Assembly: GCF_902459735.1 (NCBI RefSeq)
Contig: NZ_CABPRV010000004.1
Span: 62,001 to 126,000 of the forward strand
Direction of reading: 5' to 3'
Source of the DNA: Pandoraea capi
Lineage (GTDB): Bacteria > Pseudomonadota > Gammaproteobacteria > Burkholderiales > Burkholderiaceae
Length of the DNA: 64,000 nt
A program made the translations under genes and the position numbers. Below are positions 53,241 to 62,113 of the stretch, piece by piece. Positions within the stretch are counted from its first letter, which is position 1, and every line of letters begins with the position of its first letter. Below the pieces are notes generated by a model. That model saw nothing but the letters and a program-made list of their open reading frames with translations. It was not told the DNA's origin and did not search any database.

Positions 53241-54113
53241 ATGAAGCGCTACCGCAATTTCGACGACGCCGAGCTGGACGTTCAGTACAACGCTCGCGCC
53301 ACCACCCCCAACGTGCTCGACATCCTGACGCAATACGCCGAGCGCAGCGCGCATGCGCGCGCCACCGTGCCCTGTGTCCTCGACGTCGCCTACGGGGATC
53401 ATCCCGACGAAACGCTCGACATCTTCCCCGCGCCCACGCCCGGCGCCCCCGTGTTCTTCTTCGTTCACGGCGGCTACTGGCGCGCCCTGAACAAGAGCGA
53501 TTCGAGCAACATGGCGCCCGCTTTCACGCAGGCCGGCGCCACGGTCGTCACCATCAACTATTCGCTCGCCCCCGGTGCATCGCTCGACACCATCGTCGAT
53601 CAGACGCGGCGTGCGCTGGCCTGGGTGCATCGCCACATCGGCGAACATCACGGCGACCCGAGCCGCATTCACGTGTGCGGCAGTTCCGCCGGCGGTCATC
53701 TCGTGGGCATGCTGCTCGCGACGGGCTGGCATGCCGGGTATGGCGTGCCCGAGAACGTGATTGCCGGGGCCGCCCCGCTGTCCGGTCTGTTCGACCTCAC
53801 GCCGATTCCGTTCACGCACATCAACGAATGGATGAAGCTCTCCGCCGACGATGCGCGCCGTAACAGCCCCCACTTCCAGTTGCCGGCACAGGGCTGCCCG
53901 ATCGTCGTGTCCTACGGCGAGACCGAGACGGCCGAGTTCAAGCGCCAGTCCGACGACTATCTCGCCGCGTGGCGTGACAAAGGTTTCGACGGCGAGTATG
54001 TGCCGATGCCAGGGACCAATCACTTCGACATCGTGCTCACGCTGAACGACGTGTCCCGCCCGCTCACGCAGGCGATCTTCCGTCAGATGGGCCTGGCAGG
54101 GGAGTCGACATGA
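53241..54113 (+). CDS. Alpha/beta hydrolase, kynurenine-formamidase-like
   Basis: The 290-residue protein is an alpha/beta hydrolase with the oxyanion motif HGGYW at 76-80, nucleophile Ser149 in CGSSAGGH, and a C-terminal histidine His261 in GTNHFDI. HGG-x-W is the signature of eukaryotic-type kynurenine formamidase (AFMID/Bna7). Such an enzyme would turn N-formylkynurenine into kynurenine. The location between a transport protein and its membrane subunits, next to 3-hydroxyanthranilate genes, supports this, but other ester substrates are possible. Its TGA overlaps the ATG of the first permease gene by four bases. Confidence 0.75.
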   Translation: MKRYRNFDDAELDVQYNARATTPNVLDILTQYAERSAHARATVPCVLDVAYGDHPDETLDIFPAPTPGAPVFFFVHGGYWRALNKSDSSNMAPAFTQAGATVVTINYSLAPGASLDTIVDQTRRALAWVHRHIGEHHGDPSRIHVCGSSAGGHLVGMLLATGWHAGYGVPENVIAGAAPLSGLFDLTPIPFTHINEWMKLSADDARRNSPHFQLPAQGCPIVVSYGETETAEFKRQSDDYLAAWRDKGFDGEYVPMPGTNHFDIVLTLNDVSRPLTQAIFRQMGLAGEST

Positions 54114-55030
54114 GCCTCACCCTCTTCATCATGCAGTGCCTGAACGGGCTGCAACTCGGGGTTCTGCTGTTCCTGATGGCCGCCGGGCTCACGCTCGTGT
54201 TCGGCATCATGAACTTCGTGAACCTCGCGCACGGCTCGCTCTACATGATGGGCGCGTTCATCGCCGCCACCGTCTACAACCACACCGGATCGTTCGCGCT
54301 GGCTGCACTTGCCATCGTTCCCGCGATGCTGGTGCTTGGGCTGCTCGTCGAGTTCGTCGCCCTCAAGACGCTCTATGACCGCGATCACCTCGATCAGGTG
54401 CTCGCCACGTTCGGGCTGATCCTGTTCTTCAACGAGCTGGCCCGCATCATCTGGGGGCCGTCGCCGTACTACATGGAAGTGCCCGACTGGCTCTCCAGCA
54501 CCGTCAGTCTCTTTGGTCTCGATTACCCGGCGTATCGCTTTCTCATCATCGTCGTGGGCCTCGTCGTCGCGCTTGGCTGCTATCTGCTGATTCACCGCAC
54601 GCGCATCGGCATGCTGATTCGCGCGGGCTCCACCCATCGTCAGATGGTCGGCGCGCTCGGCGTGAACATCGTGCTGCTCAACTCGCTGCTGTTCGGTCTG
54701 GGGGCCATTCTCGCCGGTATCGCCGGGCTCATGGCCGGCCCGATTCTGTCGGTGCAGCCTGGCATGGGCGAGCCGATCCTGATTCTGACGATGGTCGTGA
54801 TCGTGATCGGCGGCATCGGGTCGGTACGCGGGGCGTTTCTTGCCGCACTCATCGTGGGCGTGGTCGACACCGTGGGCCGCACCGCACTGCCCACGCTCCT
54901 GCGCAGCCTGATGGAGCGCAGCACGGCGGACACCGCCGGCCCCGCGCTCGCGTCGATGCTGATTTACCTGGTGATGGCGGCAGTGCTCGCCGTACGTCCG
55001 CAAGGGCTCTTCCCGGTCAAACACGGGTGA
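54110..55030 (+). CDS. livH: ABC transporter permease LivH-type
   Basis: The 306-residue membrane protein has eight or so helices and the branched-chain permease pattern: MQCLNGLQLGVLLFLMAAGLTLVFGIMNFVNLAHGSLYMMGAF, LATFGLILFFNELAR, and MVVIVIGGIGSVRGAFLAALIVG. It forms the transport channel with LivM. ATG 54110 overlaps the hydrolase stop, and its own TGA overlaps the next start. Confidence 0.93.
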   Translation: MSLTLFIMQCLNGLQLGVLLFLMAAGLTLVFGIMNFVNLAHGSLYMMGAFIAATVYNHTGSFALAALAIVPAMLVLGLLVEFVALKTLYDRDHLDQVLATFGLILFFNELARIIWGPSPYYMEVPDWLSSTVSLFGLDYPAYRFLIIVVGLVVALGCYLLIHRTRIGMLIRAGSTHRQMVGALGVNIVLLNSLLFGLGAILAGIAGLMAGPILSVQPGMGEPILILTMVVIVIGGIGSVRGAFLAALIVGVVDTVGRTALPTLLRSLMERSTADTAGPALASMLIYLVMAAVLAVRPQGLFPVKHG

Positions 55031-56034
55031 CTACACGGCTGACGATGGAAACGATGGAAATGAAACTCAATCTACGCACCGCCGTGCCGATACTGCTGCT
55101 GGTTCTGCTGGCGCTGGTGCCCATTTACGCGACGTTTGCCCAGCAACCGTTCTTCCTCACGCTCTTCGGGCGCATCGTCGTGTTCGCGATCGCGGCCGTC
55201 TCGCTCGATCTGATTCTCGGCTACGGCGGCATGGTCAGCTTCGGCCATGCGCTGTATCTCGGCCTCGGCGCCTACGTCGTGGGCATCATGAGCTTTCACG
55301 GCATCGACAACGGCTTCCTGCATCTCGGTGCGACGCTGCTGCTGTGCGCGATCGTGGGCGCCGTCACGGGCCTGCTCTCGCTGCGCACGACCGGCATCGC
55401 CTTCATCATGATCACGCTGGCGTTCGCGCAGATGTTCTACTTCCTCGCCGTCAGCCTGAAGCAATACGGTGGCGACGACGGCCTGCCGGTGTCGGCGGGC
55501 AGCCGCTTCGGCAGCGTCTCGCTGGATGACCCGGCGGTGCTGTACTACGTGGCCTTTGCCGTGCTTTGCCTGTGCGTGTGGGCCGGTCGCCGACTGGTCG
55601 AAGCCCGCTTCGGCATGGTGATTCGCGGCGCCCGTCAGAACGACCGTCGCATGCGCGCGCTCGGCTACCCGACGCTGCGCTACAAGCTCGTCGCCTACGT
55701 CATCAGCGCCATGGTCTGCGGCGTCGCCGGCATGCTCTACGCCAACCTGACGCACTTCGTCTCCCCCGCCTATATGGCGTGGACGGCATCGGGCGAATTG
55801 ATCGTGATGGTGGTGCTCGGCGGGCTGGGCTCCTTCTTCGGGCCGGTGCTGGGCAGCACCGCCATGCTGCTGATCGAGGAATGGCTCAAGGGCATGACGG
55901 AGCACTGGATGATTGTCTTCGGGCCGCTCATCGTCGTGGCCGTGCTCGTCTCGCGTCGCGGCCTCTACGGCCTGCTCGGCGACCTGCAAGTGCGCCTCTC
56001 GCGCCGTGCGCGCACCGTGGAGGGCAAAGCATGA
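55027..56034 (+). CDS. livM: ABC transporter permease LivM-type
   Basis: This 335-residue partner permease shows SLDLILGYGGMVSFGHALYLGLGAYVVG, RTTGIAFIMITLAFAQMFYFLAVS, and the C-terminal GELIVMVVLGGLGSFFGPVLGS that marks LivM-type proteins. The start is taken as GTG 55027 because it overlaps the livH stop (GTGA). ATG 55045 is the alternative. The stop overlaps the ATPase start. Confidence 0.92.
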   Translation: MTTRLTMETMEMKLNLRTAVPILLLVLLALVPIYATFAQQPFFLTLFGRIVVFAIAAVSLDLILGYGGMVSFGHALYLGLGAYVVGIMSFHGIDNGFLHLGATLLLCAIVGAVTGLLSLRTTGIAFIMITLAFAQMFYFLAVSLKQYGGDDGLPVSAGSRFGSVSLDDPAVLYYVAFAVLCLCVWAGRRLVEARFGMVIRGARQNDRRMRALGYPTLRYKLVAYVISAMVCGVAGMLYANLTHFVSPAYMAWTASGELIVMVVLGGLGSFFGPVLGSTAMLLIEEWLKGMTEHWMIVFGPLIVVAVLVSRRGLYGLLGDLQVRLSRRARTVEGKA

Positions 56035-56801
56035 GCCTGCTTCGTGTCGACCAACTGGTCAAACGTTACGGCGGTCTGACGGCCACCGATCACTTCTGTC
56101 TCGACGTCGCGCCGGGTGAGCTGCACGCCATCATCGGGCCGAACGGCGCGGGCAAGAGCACGCTGATCGGCCAACTGGCCGGCGAGCTTCGCTCCGACGA
56201 AGGCAGCATTCATTTCGACGGGCAGGACATCACGTCCATGCCCATCGAGCAACGCGCCCGCTCGGGGCTGGCGCGCTCGTACCAGATCACGTCGGTGTTC
56301 CGCGAGTTCACCGCGCTGGAGAACGTGCTCGTGGCCGTGCAGGCGATGCAGGGGCACAGTTTCGGGTTCTGGCGTCCGGCCATTCGCGAAGCCGCGCTCG
56401 TCGAGCCGGCGCGGGAGATTCTCGCGCGCACCGGTCTGGCCGCACGCATGAACGTGCCGGCCAGCGCGCTGGCGCACGGCGAGCATCGTCAACTGGAACT
56501 CGCGATGGCGCTCGCGGGGCAGCCGAAACTGCTGCTGCTCGACGAGCCGATGGCCGGCATGTCGCAAGCCGAGTCCGAACAGATGACGCATCTGCTCGCC
56601 GATCTCAAGGGCGATTACGCGATCGTGCTCGTGGAACACGACATGGACGCCGTGTTCGCACTGGCCGACCGCATCACCGTACTCGTCTACGGACGCGCCA
56701 TCGCCTGCGGCACCGCCGACACCATCCGCAACGATGCGGGCGTGCGCGAAGCCTATCTCGGGGACGAAACCCGCAACGAAATGCTGGGAGCGACGGCATG
56801 A
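56031..56801 (+). CDS. livG: ABC transporter ATP-binding protein LivG-type
   Basis: The 256-residue ATPase has Walker A GPNGAGKST (36-44), LivG-type IMD-like EFTALENVLVAVQAMQG, Walker B LLLLDEPMAGMS and the H-loop VEHDMDAVFALADRI. The signature loop reads AHGEHRQLELAMALA, which deviates from the common LSYGQQR form but keeps the Gly and the following residues. ATG 56031 overlaps the livM stop by four bases. Confidence 0.92.
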   Translation: MSLLRVDQLVKRYGGLTATDHFCLDVAPGELHAIIGPNGAGKSTLIGQLAGELRSDEGSIHFDGQDITSMPIEQRARSGLARSYQITSVFREFTALENVLVAVQAMQGHSFGFWRPAIREAALVEPAREILARTGLAARMNVPASALAHGEHRQLELAMALAGQPKLLLLDEPMAGMSQAESEQMTHLLADLKGDYAIVLVEHDMDAVFALADRITVLVYGRAIACGTADTIRNDAGVREAYLGDETRNEMLGATA

Positions 56802-57508
56802 GCACCTTGTTGTCTTTATCCGGCGTCGAGTCCTATTACGGCGCGAGTCAGGCGCTGTTCGGCATGCATCTGGAAATCGAGCGCGGCGCGTTCGTCACGC
56901 TGCTCGGGCGCAATGGCATGGGCAAGTCGACTACCGTCAAATCAATGACGGGGCTGATGCGTCCCGCGCGCGGCGAGATCGTGTTCGACGGTCAGCCGGT
57001 GCACGCGAGCCCTTCGCATCGCATCGCGCGCGCCGGCATGGGGCTGGTGCCCGAGGGGCGGCAGATTTTCCCGACGCTGACGGTGCGCGAGAACCTCGTC
57101 GCCACCGCAGGCAACCGTCACGGGGCGAGTTCGCCGTGGACGCTCGAACGCATCTACGGCCTGTTCCCGCGCCTGCGCGAGCGTGAGAAAAACCTCGGCA
57201 GCAATCTGTCCGGCGGCGAGCAGCAAATGCTCGCCATCGGCCGCGCCTTGATGACGAATCCGAAATTACTCATTCTCGACGAAGCGACGGAAGGCCTCGC
57301 GCCGCTCATTCGCGGTGAAATCTGGCAGTGCCTGAAGCAACTTAAAGGCAGCGGCCTGTCGATTCTCTGCATCGACAAGAATCTGGCGCCGATGCTGGAG
57401 CTTGGCGACCAGCACTACATCGTCGACAAGGGCCGTGTGGCGTGGCAGGGCGACTCATCGAAGCTGCGCCGGTCGCTGCCCGAATTGCAGGCTTATCTAG
57501 GCGTCTGA
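56798..57508 (+). CDS. livF: ABC transporter ATP-binding protein LivF-type
   Basis: This 236-residue ATPase has Walker A GRNGMGKST (37-45), the LSGGEQQMLAIGRALM signature, Walker B LLILDEATEGLAP and the IDKN H-loop variant used by LivF proteins. It heterodimerises with LivG. ATG 56798 overlaps the livG stop. It is the last gene of the operon, and a bulged inverted repeat follows at 57550-57580. Confidence 0.93.
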   Translation: MSTLLSLSGVESYYGASQALFGMHLEIERGAFVTLLGRNGMGKSTTVKSMTGLMRPARGEIVFDGQPVHASPSHRIARAGMGLVPEGRQIFPTLTVRENLVATAGNRHGASSPWTLERIYGLFPRLREREKNLGSNLSGGEQQMLAIGRALMTNPKLLILDEATEGLAPLIRGEIWQCLKQLKGSGLSILCIDKNLAPMLELGDQHYIVDKGRVAWQGDSSKLRRSLPELQAYLGV

Positions 57509-57549
57509 TACGCCTGTTAGACGGTGTAAGCCACATTTCTGCGTACACT

Positions 57550-57580
57550 CTACGGCACCTCGACTCCACGAGGTGCGTAG
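57550..57580. promoter_or_regulatory. Inverted repeat between livF and the XRE gene
   Basis: CTACGGCACCTCG (57550-57562) and CGAGGTGCGTAG (57569-57580) are complementary apart from one extra G. It may end the transport operon or be an operator for the regulator gene that follows at 57716. Confidence 0.5.
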
Positions 57581-57715
57581 TGCTCGATAGGTGTCAGACG
57601 CAAAAATCGGGAGTGTTTTGTGAAAGCACCCAGCAAAACTATGTGGTGCAATCGGCTCCGCTTGATTGACTTTGCAAGCGCTCCCGATCAACAACTCACG
57701 ACACCGGTCAGGACT

Positions 57716-58075
57716 ATGGCTTACTCGAACACGCCTTCGAATCCCTTCCGCTGGCTGCTTTCACAGGACACCGGTGCACCGCCACCGGCCGAGCCGGCGC
57801 ACGTCAGGAACGGTCTTCCTGCGGATCTTCCGCTCAACATCAAGGAGTTGCCGCGCACGCCACTTCCCAAACTGGAAGTGTTTCCCGACGAGTTGCTCGC
57901 CCTGCGAAAGCACCTCGGCATGTCGCGCAATGTCTTCGCGCATTACCTGCGCACCAATCCCCGCACGCTGGAGAACTGGGAGCAAGGGCGCGCGCGTCCG
58001 AACGCTCAGGCGGCCTGCCTGATCCGGCTCGTGCAACAGAACCCGGGGTTGGTTTCGTCGCTGGCGCGTCTCTGA
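57716..58075 (+). CDS. XRE-type helix-turn-helix regulator (HigA/MqsA-like)
   Basis: The 119-residue protein has a C-terminal HTH (LLALRKHLGMSRNVFAHYLR, TNPRTLENWEQGRARPNAQAA) of the form seen in HigA-like antitoxins and related regulators. No toxin gene is adjacent upstream or downstream, so it is an orphan. I choose ATG 57716 because codon composition becomes gene-like there. GTG 57620 with a GGGAG site would give a 151-residue form. Confidence 0.75.
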   Translation: MAYSNTPSNPFRWLLSQDTGAPPPAEPAHVRNGLPADLPLNIKELPRTPLPKLEVFPDELLALRKHLGMSRNVFAHYLRTNPRTLENWEQGRARPNAQAACLIRLVQQNPGLVSSLARL

Positions 58076-58134
58076 ATCGCTTTTGGGTGGGGGGAAGGAC
58101 CGTGGCCTGGTTCATGCGCCGGCCACGTTGAAAA

Positions 58135-58170
58135 GGGGCGTACCGATCCGTCGGTACGCCCCCTTTCTTT
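58135..58170. terminator. Rho-independent terminator between convergent genes
   Basis: GGGGCGTACCGA (58135-58146) and TCGGTACGCCCC (58151-58162) form a 12-bp stem with a four-base loop, preceded by AAAA and followed by CTTTCTTT. Confidence 0.9.
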
Positions 58171-58196
58171 ACATCGATGGAGATGTGCGTCGGGCG

Positions 58197-59153
58197 TTAT
58201 GGCTTCAGACCGCAAGCCTCGCGCAGACACGCCACGAACCGGGCACAGGCCGGGCTCGGCGACTTGTCCGAGCGCAGCGAATAGCCAACGTCGCCAAAGC
58301 TGCCCGGCATGGTGTCGGCCAGCACCCGCAGCAGCCCCGACTCCACGAACGGCGTAGCGGCTGCGCGCGGCATCAGCGCCACGCGAGGCGTCTCGAGCAT
58401 CAGGCCGATATTCGTGAGCACGGACAGCGACTCCACGACATCTTCGGGCAACGCGAGACCCGCGTCGTGGAACAATCGTTCCGCCGCCAGTCGCGAGGGC
58501 GATTCCGGCACCGGCAGAATCCACGCCTGCTCACGCAGTTCGGCAAGCGGCACACGCTCGGGAAAATGCGACCAGTGGCGCTTGCCCCCGATCACGCTGA
58601 GCGATTCGTTAAAGAGAATTTCATGCGTCAGCGCAAAGGCATTGGCCACCGGCAGCGAACGCTCGGGCAAACGCCCCACGACGATATCCAGATCGCCGCT
58701 GGCCAGCGCCGGGAACAGTTGCGCCGTGGTGGCCTCGCGCACGGTGACGAGCACGCCTGGCGTGCGCTCCTTGAGCATGGCGATGGTACGCGGCAGCAGG
58801 TCGGCGGCAGCCGAGATGAGTGTGCCGACGATTACGTGACCGCTGGTGCCTGCGCTGAACGCATTCACCTCGTCCGTCAGGTATCGCAATTCGGCCATGA
58901 GCGATTTCACGCGATGGCCGAGCAACTCGCCGAGTTCCGTGGGCTGCATGCCGCGATTGCTGCGCACGAAAAGCGGCCCTTCGAAGCAGGCCTCCAACTC
59001 ATGCACGATCTTGCTCACCGCCGGCTGGGTGAGGCCGGTTTCGTTCGCGGCGCGCACGAGCGAGCCCGTCTCCAACACGCGGTCGAAGACCTGAAGCTGG
59101 TGAAACTTGAGCTTTCGTCCGAGGTTGAGCGCTGTCCAGGGGAGTGATCGCAT
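58197..59153 (-). CDS. LysR-family transcriptional regulator
   Basis: The 318-residue protein has the LysR HTH at about 15-75 (KFHQLQVFDRVLETGSLVRAA, TQPAVSKIVHELEACFEG, PLFVRSNRGMQPTELG) and a substrate-binding domain (GHVIVGTLISAAADLLPRTI onward). The sequence resembles the PcaQ/GbpR group that governs aromatic-acid or sugar use. It begins 10 bp after the stop of a TetR gene on the same strand, so the two regulators are probably co-transcribed. The target may be the nearby uptake-degradation locus; this is inference. Confidence 0.85.
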   Translation of the reverse strand: MRSLPWTALNLGRKLKFHQLQVFDRVLETGSLVRAANETGLTQPAVSKIVHELEACFEGPLFVRSNRGMQPTELGELLGHRVKSLMAELRYLTDEVNAFSAGTSGHVIVGTLISAAADLLPRTIAMLKERTPGVLVTVREATTAQLFPALASGDLDIVVGRLPERSLPVANAFALTHEILFNESLSVIGGKRHWSHFPERVPLAELREQAWILPVPESPSRLAAERLFHDAGLALPEDVVESLSVLTNIGLMLETPRVALMPRAAATPFVESGLLRVLADTMPGSFGDVGYSLRSDKSPSPACARFVACLREACGLKP

Positions 59154-59163
59154 CGGCGTCCCG

Positions 59164-59811
59164 TCAGGCCGCCGCAGCAGAGCCGGACGCGCTCACCGGG
59201 TCCATCGCCTGCGGCACCGATGCCGCTTCCGCAGGCTCTGCACTGAGAAACGCCGCCACGTACTCTTCGAGCATGGCGACGTCCGGCAACGACGCCGGGT
59301 TCACGTGATAGTTGACGAGACAGCCGTCGAAGATCAGCACGAGCATGTCGATGAGACGCGCCCGACGCACGCTGTCGCGCGCGAGACTCGGCGCGCTGGC
59401 CGCCAGCATGGCCGACAGACGCTCCCGAAACCACTGAAGTAATGACGGATCGTACGGATCTCCCGGGCTGACGGTCGCCAGCGCCTGCACCAGATTGTGC
59501 GAAAACCCGTTATCGAGTCGCGGCGTCTCGACGAGCAGGCCGGCGAGCAGCGTGCGCATGCGGGCATGCGCGCCGTGCGCCGACATCACTTCGGTTTCCA
59601 GTGCGGAAATACGCGCCTTGAACCATTTCTCGTAGACGCAGAAGAAGACTTGCAGCTTCGCGGTGAAGTAGCTGTAGATGTTCGCGTGCGAAATGCCGGC
59701 GCGTTTGGCGATCTGCACCATTGTGGTGTCGACATACCCTTTTTCGAGAAACAGGGCATGCGATGCTTCGAGAATGGCGAGACGGATGTCTTCTTTCTTG
59801 ACTTGTGGCAT
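59164..59811 (-). CDS. TetR-family transcriptional regulator
   Basis: The 215-residue protein has a TetR HTH at about 8-55 (LAILEASHALFLEKGYVDTT, MVQIAKRAGISHANIYSYF) and a helical ligand domain. ATG 59811 (PQVKKEDIRL) is chosen as the start because the HTH begins there and the longer frame upstream is not family-like. It is followed closely by the LysR gene. The ligand and targets are unknown. Confidence 0.87.
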   Translation of the reverse strand: MPQVKKEDIRLAILEASHALFLEKGYVDTTMVQIAKRAGISHANIYSYFTAKLQVFFCVYEKWFKARISALETEVMSAHGAHARMRTLLAGLLVETPRLDNGFSHNLVQALATVSPGDPYDPSLLQWFRERLSAMLAASAPSLARDSVRRARLIDMLVLIFDGCLVNYHVNPASLPDVAMLEEYVAAFLSAEPAEAASVPQAMDPVSASGSAAAA

Positions 59812-60517
59812 ATGTGAGCCTGCCCGGATAGGCCGGGCACCTTGATCGTAAATTCTCAACTGCTACCAGCGCCGATACCGAGTGTCAGCGCGCACAGTAT
59901 GCCAGCGCAAACGCAGCTTGCGGCGAAAACTAAGCGCAAACACTCCCCCGGACTTTCCCGATATTTCAACGCACGCAACGTGATCTGCGATGACAGACAT
60001 CGCGTAATGCGCCGTCCTGGCGCAGATTCCGCGCACAACGGCGCGCGGCACCTTCTACAACGGGGTTAGCGGCAAGATATTTCAAAATCGAACAATTCTG
60101 ATGTCATGTTTTTCCGGTGCTGCGACGTGTGCCGCATCGTAGCCACCGTCGTATATGCGCGCGAATACCGGGACGCATGCGTGCTCCCCCATTCGCGAGT
60201 ACGCACTATGCGTACCTGCATCCATGAAAACCTTCCGCCCCGATTGTGGGATCGCAATGTCTCCTCGCCTCATCGATAGCGAGGTCGTGTAGGTGACATC
60301 CGTCAGCGAATTCCTACATTGATTCGGACTCCATCTCATTTATTCGATGGCATGTGCGATACCCATCGACCGCAAACGCCCGCGATACGGTGCATCCAAA
60401 AGCAATTACAAAGATTTACAAGATCGACCGATCCAAATACCGCAAATTGCGTCCAACTACCGTCAATCCATGATGACGACGGGCGGGAATCAACACCGCT
60501 CTCGCAAGGAGGTCATG
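59812..60517. other. 706-bp region without a recognised gene
   Basis: Base composition is less GC-rich than the flanks. Small inverted repeats lie at 60199-60215 (GTACGC/GCGTAC) and 60263-60284 (CCTCGC/GCGAGG). A minus-strand frame at 60082-60339 could encode up to 85 residues, including GRKVFMDAGTHSAYSRMG, and may be a small or decayed gene, but I see no ribosome-binding site I trust. Promoter elements of the lipoprotein gene at 60518 probably lie at the right end. Confidence 0.45.
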
Positions 60518-60955
60518 ATGAGAAGAAACGTTGAACAAGCGCTTGACCCAATGTCGGTACACGTCTCGAAGACACGCATTGCGAAGGTGTCCTCGGCAAT
60601 CGGACTGGCAGCCGTCGTCCTCACGCTGGCCGGCTGTGCGTACGAAGCGCCGCCGCAACCTCGCCTGCCGTATCGAGGACCGGAGAGTACGAATCCGGCC
60701 TACCAGCCGAATTGCGGACCGCCTCCTTATGCGCCGGGGTCGGCATGCAGTCCCTACGCAGCGCCGCCGGCGCCTGTGCCGAACACGGATGCTTACGGGC
60801 GTCCCTATCCGCCGACCGACGCGTATGGCCGCCCCTATCCGACCGATGCACAGGGCCGTCCGTATCCGCCGCCGCCCCCGCCCCCGGCTTATCGCGAGTC
60901 GAACCCTGCCACTGGGGTAGGCGTGCCGGAAAACGGGTCGGCAACGGCCAATTGA
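60518..60955 (+). CDS. Proline-rich lipoprotein with YGRPYP repeats
   Basis: The 145-residue protein has a lipoprotein signal with lipobox TLAGC (Cys40) after a 30-residue cytosolic-looking N-terminus, so the true start may be ATG 60551. The mature part is Pro/Tyr-rich and contains three copies of the hexapeptide pattern GRPYP-P (DAYGRPYPP, DAYGRPYPT, DAQGRPYPP) encoded by a near tandem repeat at about 60787-60872. AAGGAGGT at 60506-60513 precedes ATG 60518. It is the first of three small envelope-protein genes. Function is unknown, and a structural or adhesive outer-membrane role is possible. Confidence 0.75.
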   Translation: MRRNVEQALDPMSVHVSKTRIAKVSSAIGLAAVVLTLAGCAYEAPPQPRLPYRGPESTNPAYQPNCGPPPYAPGSACSPYAAPPAPVPNTDAYGRPYPPTDAYGRPYPTDAQGRPYPPPPPPPAYRESNPATGVGVPENGSATAN

Positions 60956-61078
60956 ACGAACGATTAACGAAACGGCAGTCCGCTGTCGTCCCACGTGCTC
61001 CGCTGCTGCGATGCCACGAGGTACCTAACGGCCTGCCGACACCTGGGGCGCCTCGCCCCGTTGAAGGAGCCATACGTC

Positions 61079-61336
61079 ATGAAAACCACACAACGATGGG
61101 TCTCGCGTGTTTCGCGCTCGGCGGCCCCGATACTGGTCGGTGCCGCGCTGATCGGCACGCTTGCCGGATGCGGCGGCATGACACCGCGCGAATCGCGTAA
61201 TACCGCCGTGGGTGCCGGTGTCGGCGCACTCGGCGGCGCCCTGATTTCCGGCGGCGACCTCGGTACGACCGTCGGCGGTGCCGTCGTCGGCGGCGTGATC
61301 GGCAACGTGATCACCGACGACCGCCGTCGCCGCTGA
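61079..61336 (+). CDS. Glycine-zipper lipoprotein (OsmB/SlyB-like)
   Basis: The 85-residue protein has a lipobox TLAGC (Cys31) and a glycine-zipper segment AVGAGVGALGGALISGG then TVGGAVVGGVIGNVI, which can insert in a membrane. Short stress-inducible lipoproteins OsmB and SlyB share this plan. A GAAGGAG site precedes ATG 61079. The gene lies between the Pro-rich lipoprotein and the EF-hand gene, 16 bp before the latter. Confidence 0.82.
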   Translation: MKTTQRWVSRVSRSAAPILVGAALIGTLAGCGGMTPRESRNTAVGAGVGALGGALISGGDLGTTVGGAVVGGVIGNVITDDRRRR

Positions 61337-61352
61337 TAAGGAGAAGCGAGAC

Positions 61353-61934
61353 ATGACATCCCGAGACATCGTTCGCCAACGAACGCTTCATACCCTCAAG
61401 ACGCGACGCCATGCACGCCGGGCCCTCGCCGCCGTGGCGCTGTGCGCCGGCGCCGCCGTGCTGTCGCTGGCCGCCATGCCCAGCTTTGCGCAGTCGGCGC
61501 CCCCCATCAATGGCGTCGTGCCGACAACGCCAGCGCCGCCGCCACCGCCCATGGGTGGTCCGGTGAATGGTCCTGATTACGGCGACGCCGCCGATCAGAA
61601 CGCCGCGCTGGGCCTGTACCTGCAACGGTCGTTCGACGCCATCGACACCAACCACGACGGCAAGATCAATCGCAACGAATGGTCGGCCTATCAACGCAGC
61701 CAGTTGCAGGCGCGTCGTGCCACGTTCGAGCGCTACTTCAAGGCAGCCGACAAGGACGGCGACGGCTACCTGAGCCGCGATGAAGCCGCCGCATCGGAAC
61801 CGTTCCTCTACCAGCATTTCAACGAAATCGACGTCAACCACGACGGCAAGCTCTCGCCGGCCGAAATTCGCAGCTTCTTCCGCCGGTACTACCACGACCG
61901 TGCGCAGGCCGACGCCGCGACAACGAAACCGTAA
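61353..61934 (+). CDS. Exported EF-hand calcium-binding protein
   Basis: The 193-residue protein has a signal peptide (cleavage after SFA at about residue 46), a Pro-rich linker at 55-70, and three canonical EF-hand loops at 98-109 (DTNHDGKINRNE), 133-144 (DKDGDGYLSRDE) and 160-171 (DVNHDGKLSPAE). All Asp/Glu ligand positions are kept. It should bind Ca2+ in the periplasm. AAGGAGA precedes ATG 61353. Its role is unknown; signalling or envelope stability are possibilities. Two hairpins follow. Confidence 0.88.
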   Translation: MTSRDIVRQRTLHTLKTRRHARRALAAVALCAGAAVLSLAAMPSFAQSAPPINGVVPTTPAPPPPPMGGPVNGPDYGDAADQNAALGLYLQRSFDAIDTNHDGKINRNEWSAYQRSQLQARRATFERYFKAADKDGDGYLSRDEAAASEPFLYQHFNEIDVNHDGKLSPAEIRSFFRRYYHDRAQADAATTKP

Positions 61935-61972
61935 GCCGCGAGCCAAATGCCGCGTCCCGGCGCGGCACCAGC

Positions 61973-62015
61973 AAAAAGGGCTGGATCCCGTACAGGATCC
62001 AGCCCTTCGTTTTTC
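61973..62015 (+). terminator. Rho-independent terminator of the envelope-gene cluster
   Basis: GGGCTGGATCC (61978-61988) and GGATCCAGCCC (61995-62005) pair, followed by TTCGTTTTT. AAAAA precedes it. Confidence 0.9.
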
Positions 62016-62016
62016 A

Positions 62017-62041
62017 GCCTCCCGCCGGTCCGGCGGGAGGC
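62017..62041. terminator. Second hairpin, probably ending the DUF3100 gene
   Basis: GCCTCCCGCCGG and CCGGCGGGAGGC form a near-continuous palindrome 12 bp per arm. On the minus strand the downstream sequence reads CTGAAAAACG. It probably serves the gene that ends at 62114. Confidence 0.65.
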
Positions 62042-62113
62042 ATTCACCTACGTATCAACACCGATCTCTGCGGCGTGCGCGACCTGTCACCGTCACGCCG
62101 CCGCGATCACGCA

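Noticed and set aside
57620-57715. GTG start with a good GGGAG site for the XRE gene
   Set aside because: The codons from 57620 to 57715 have a much lower third-position GC than the rest of the gene, so I keep ATG 57716. It remains a possible alternative.
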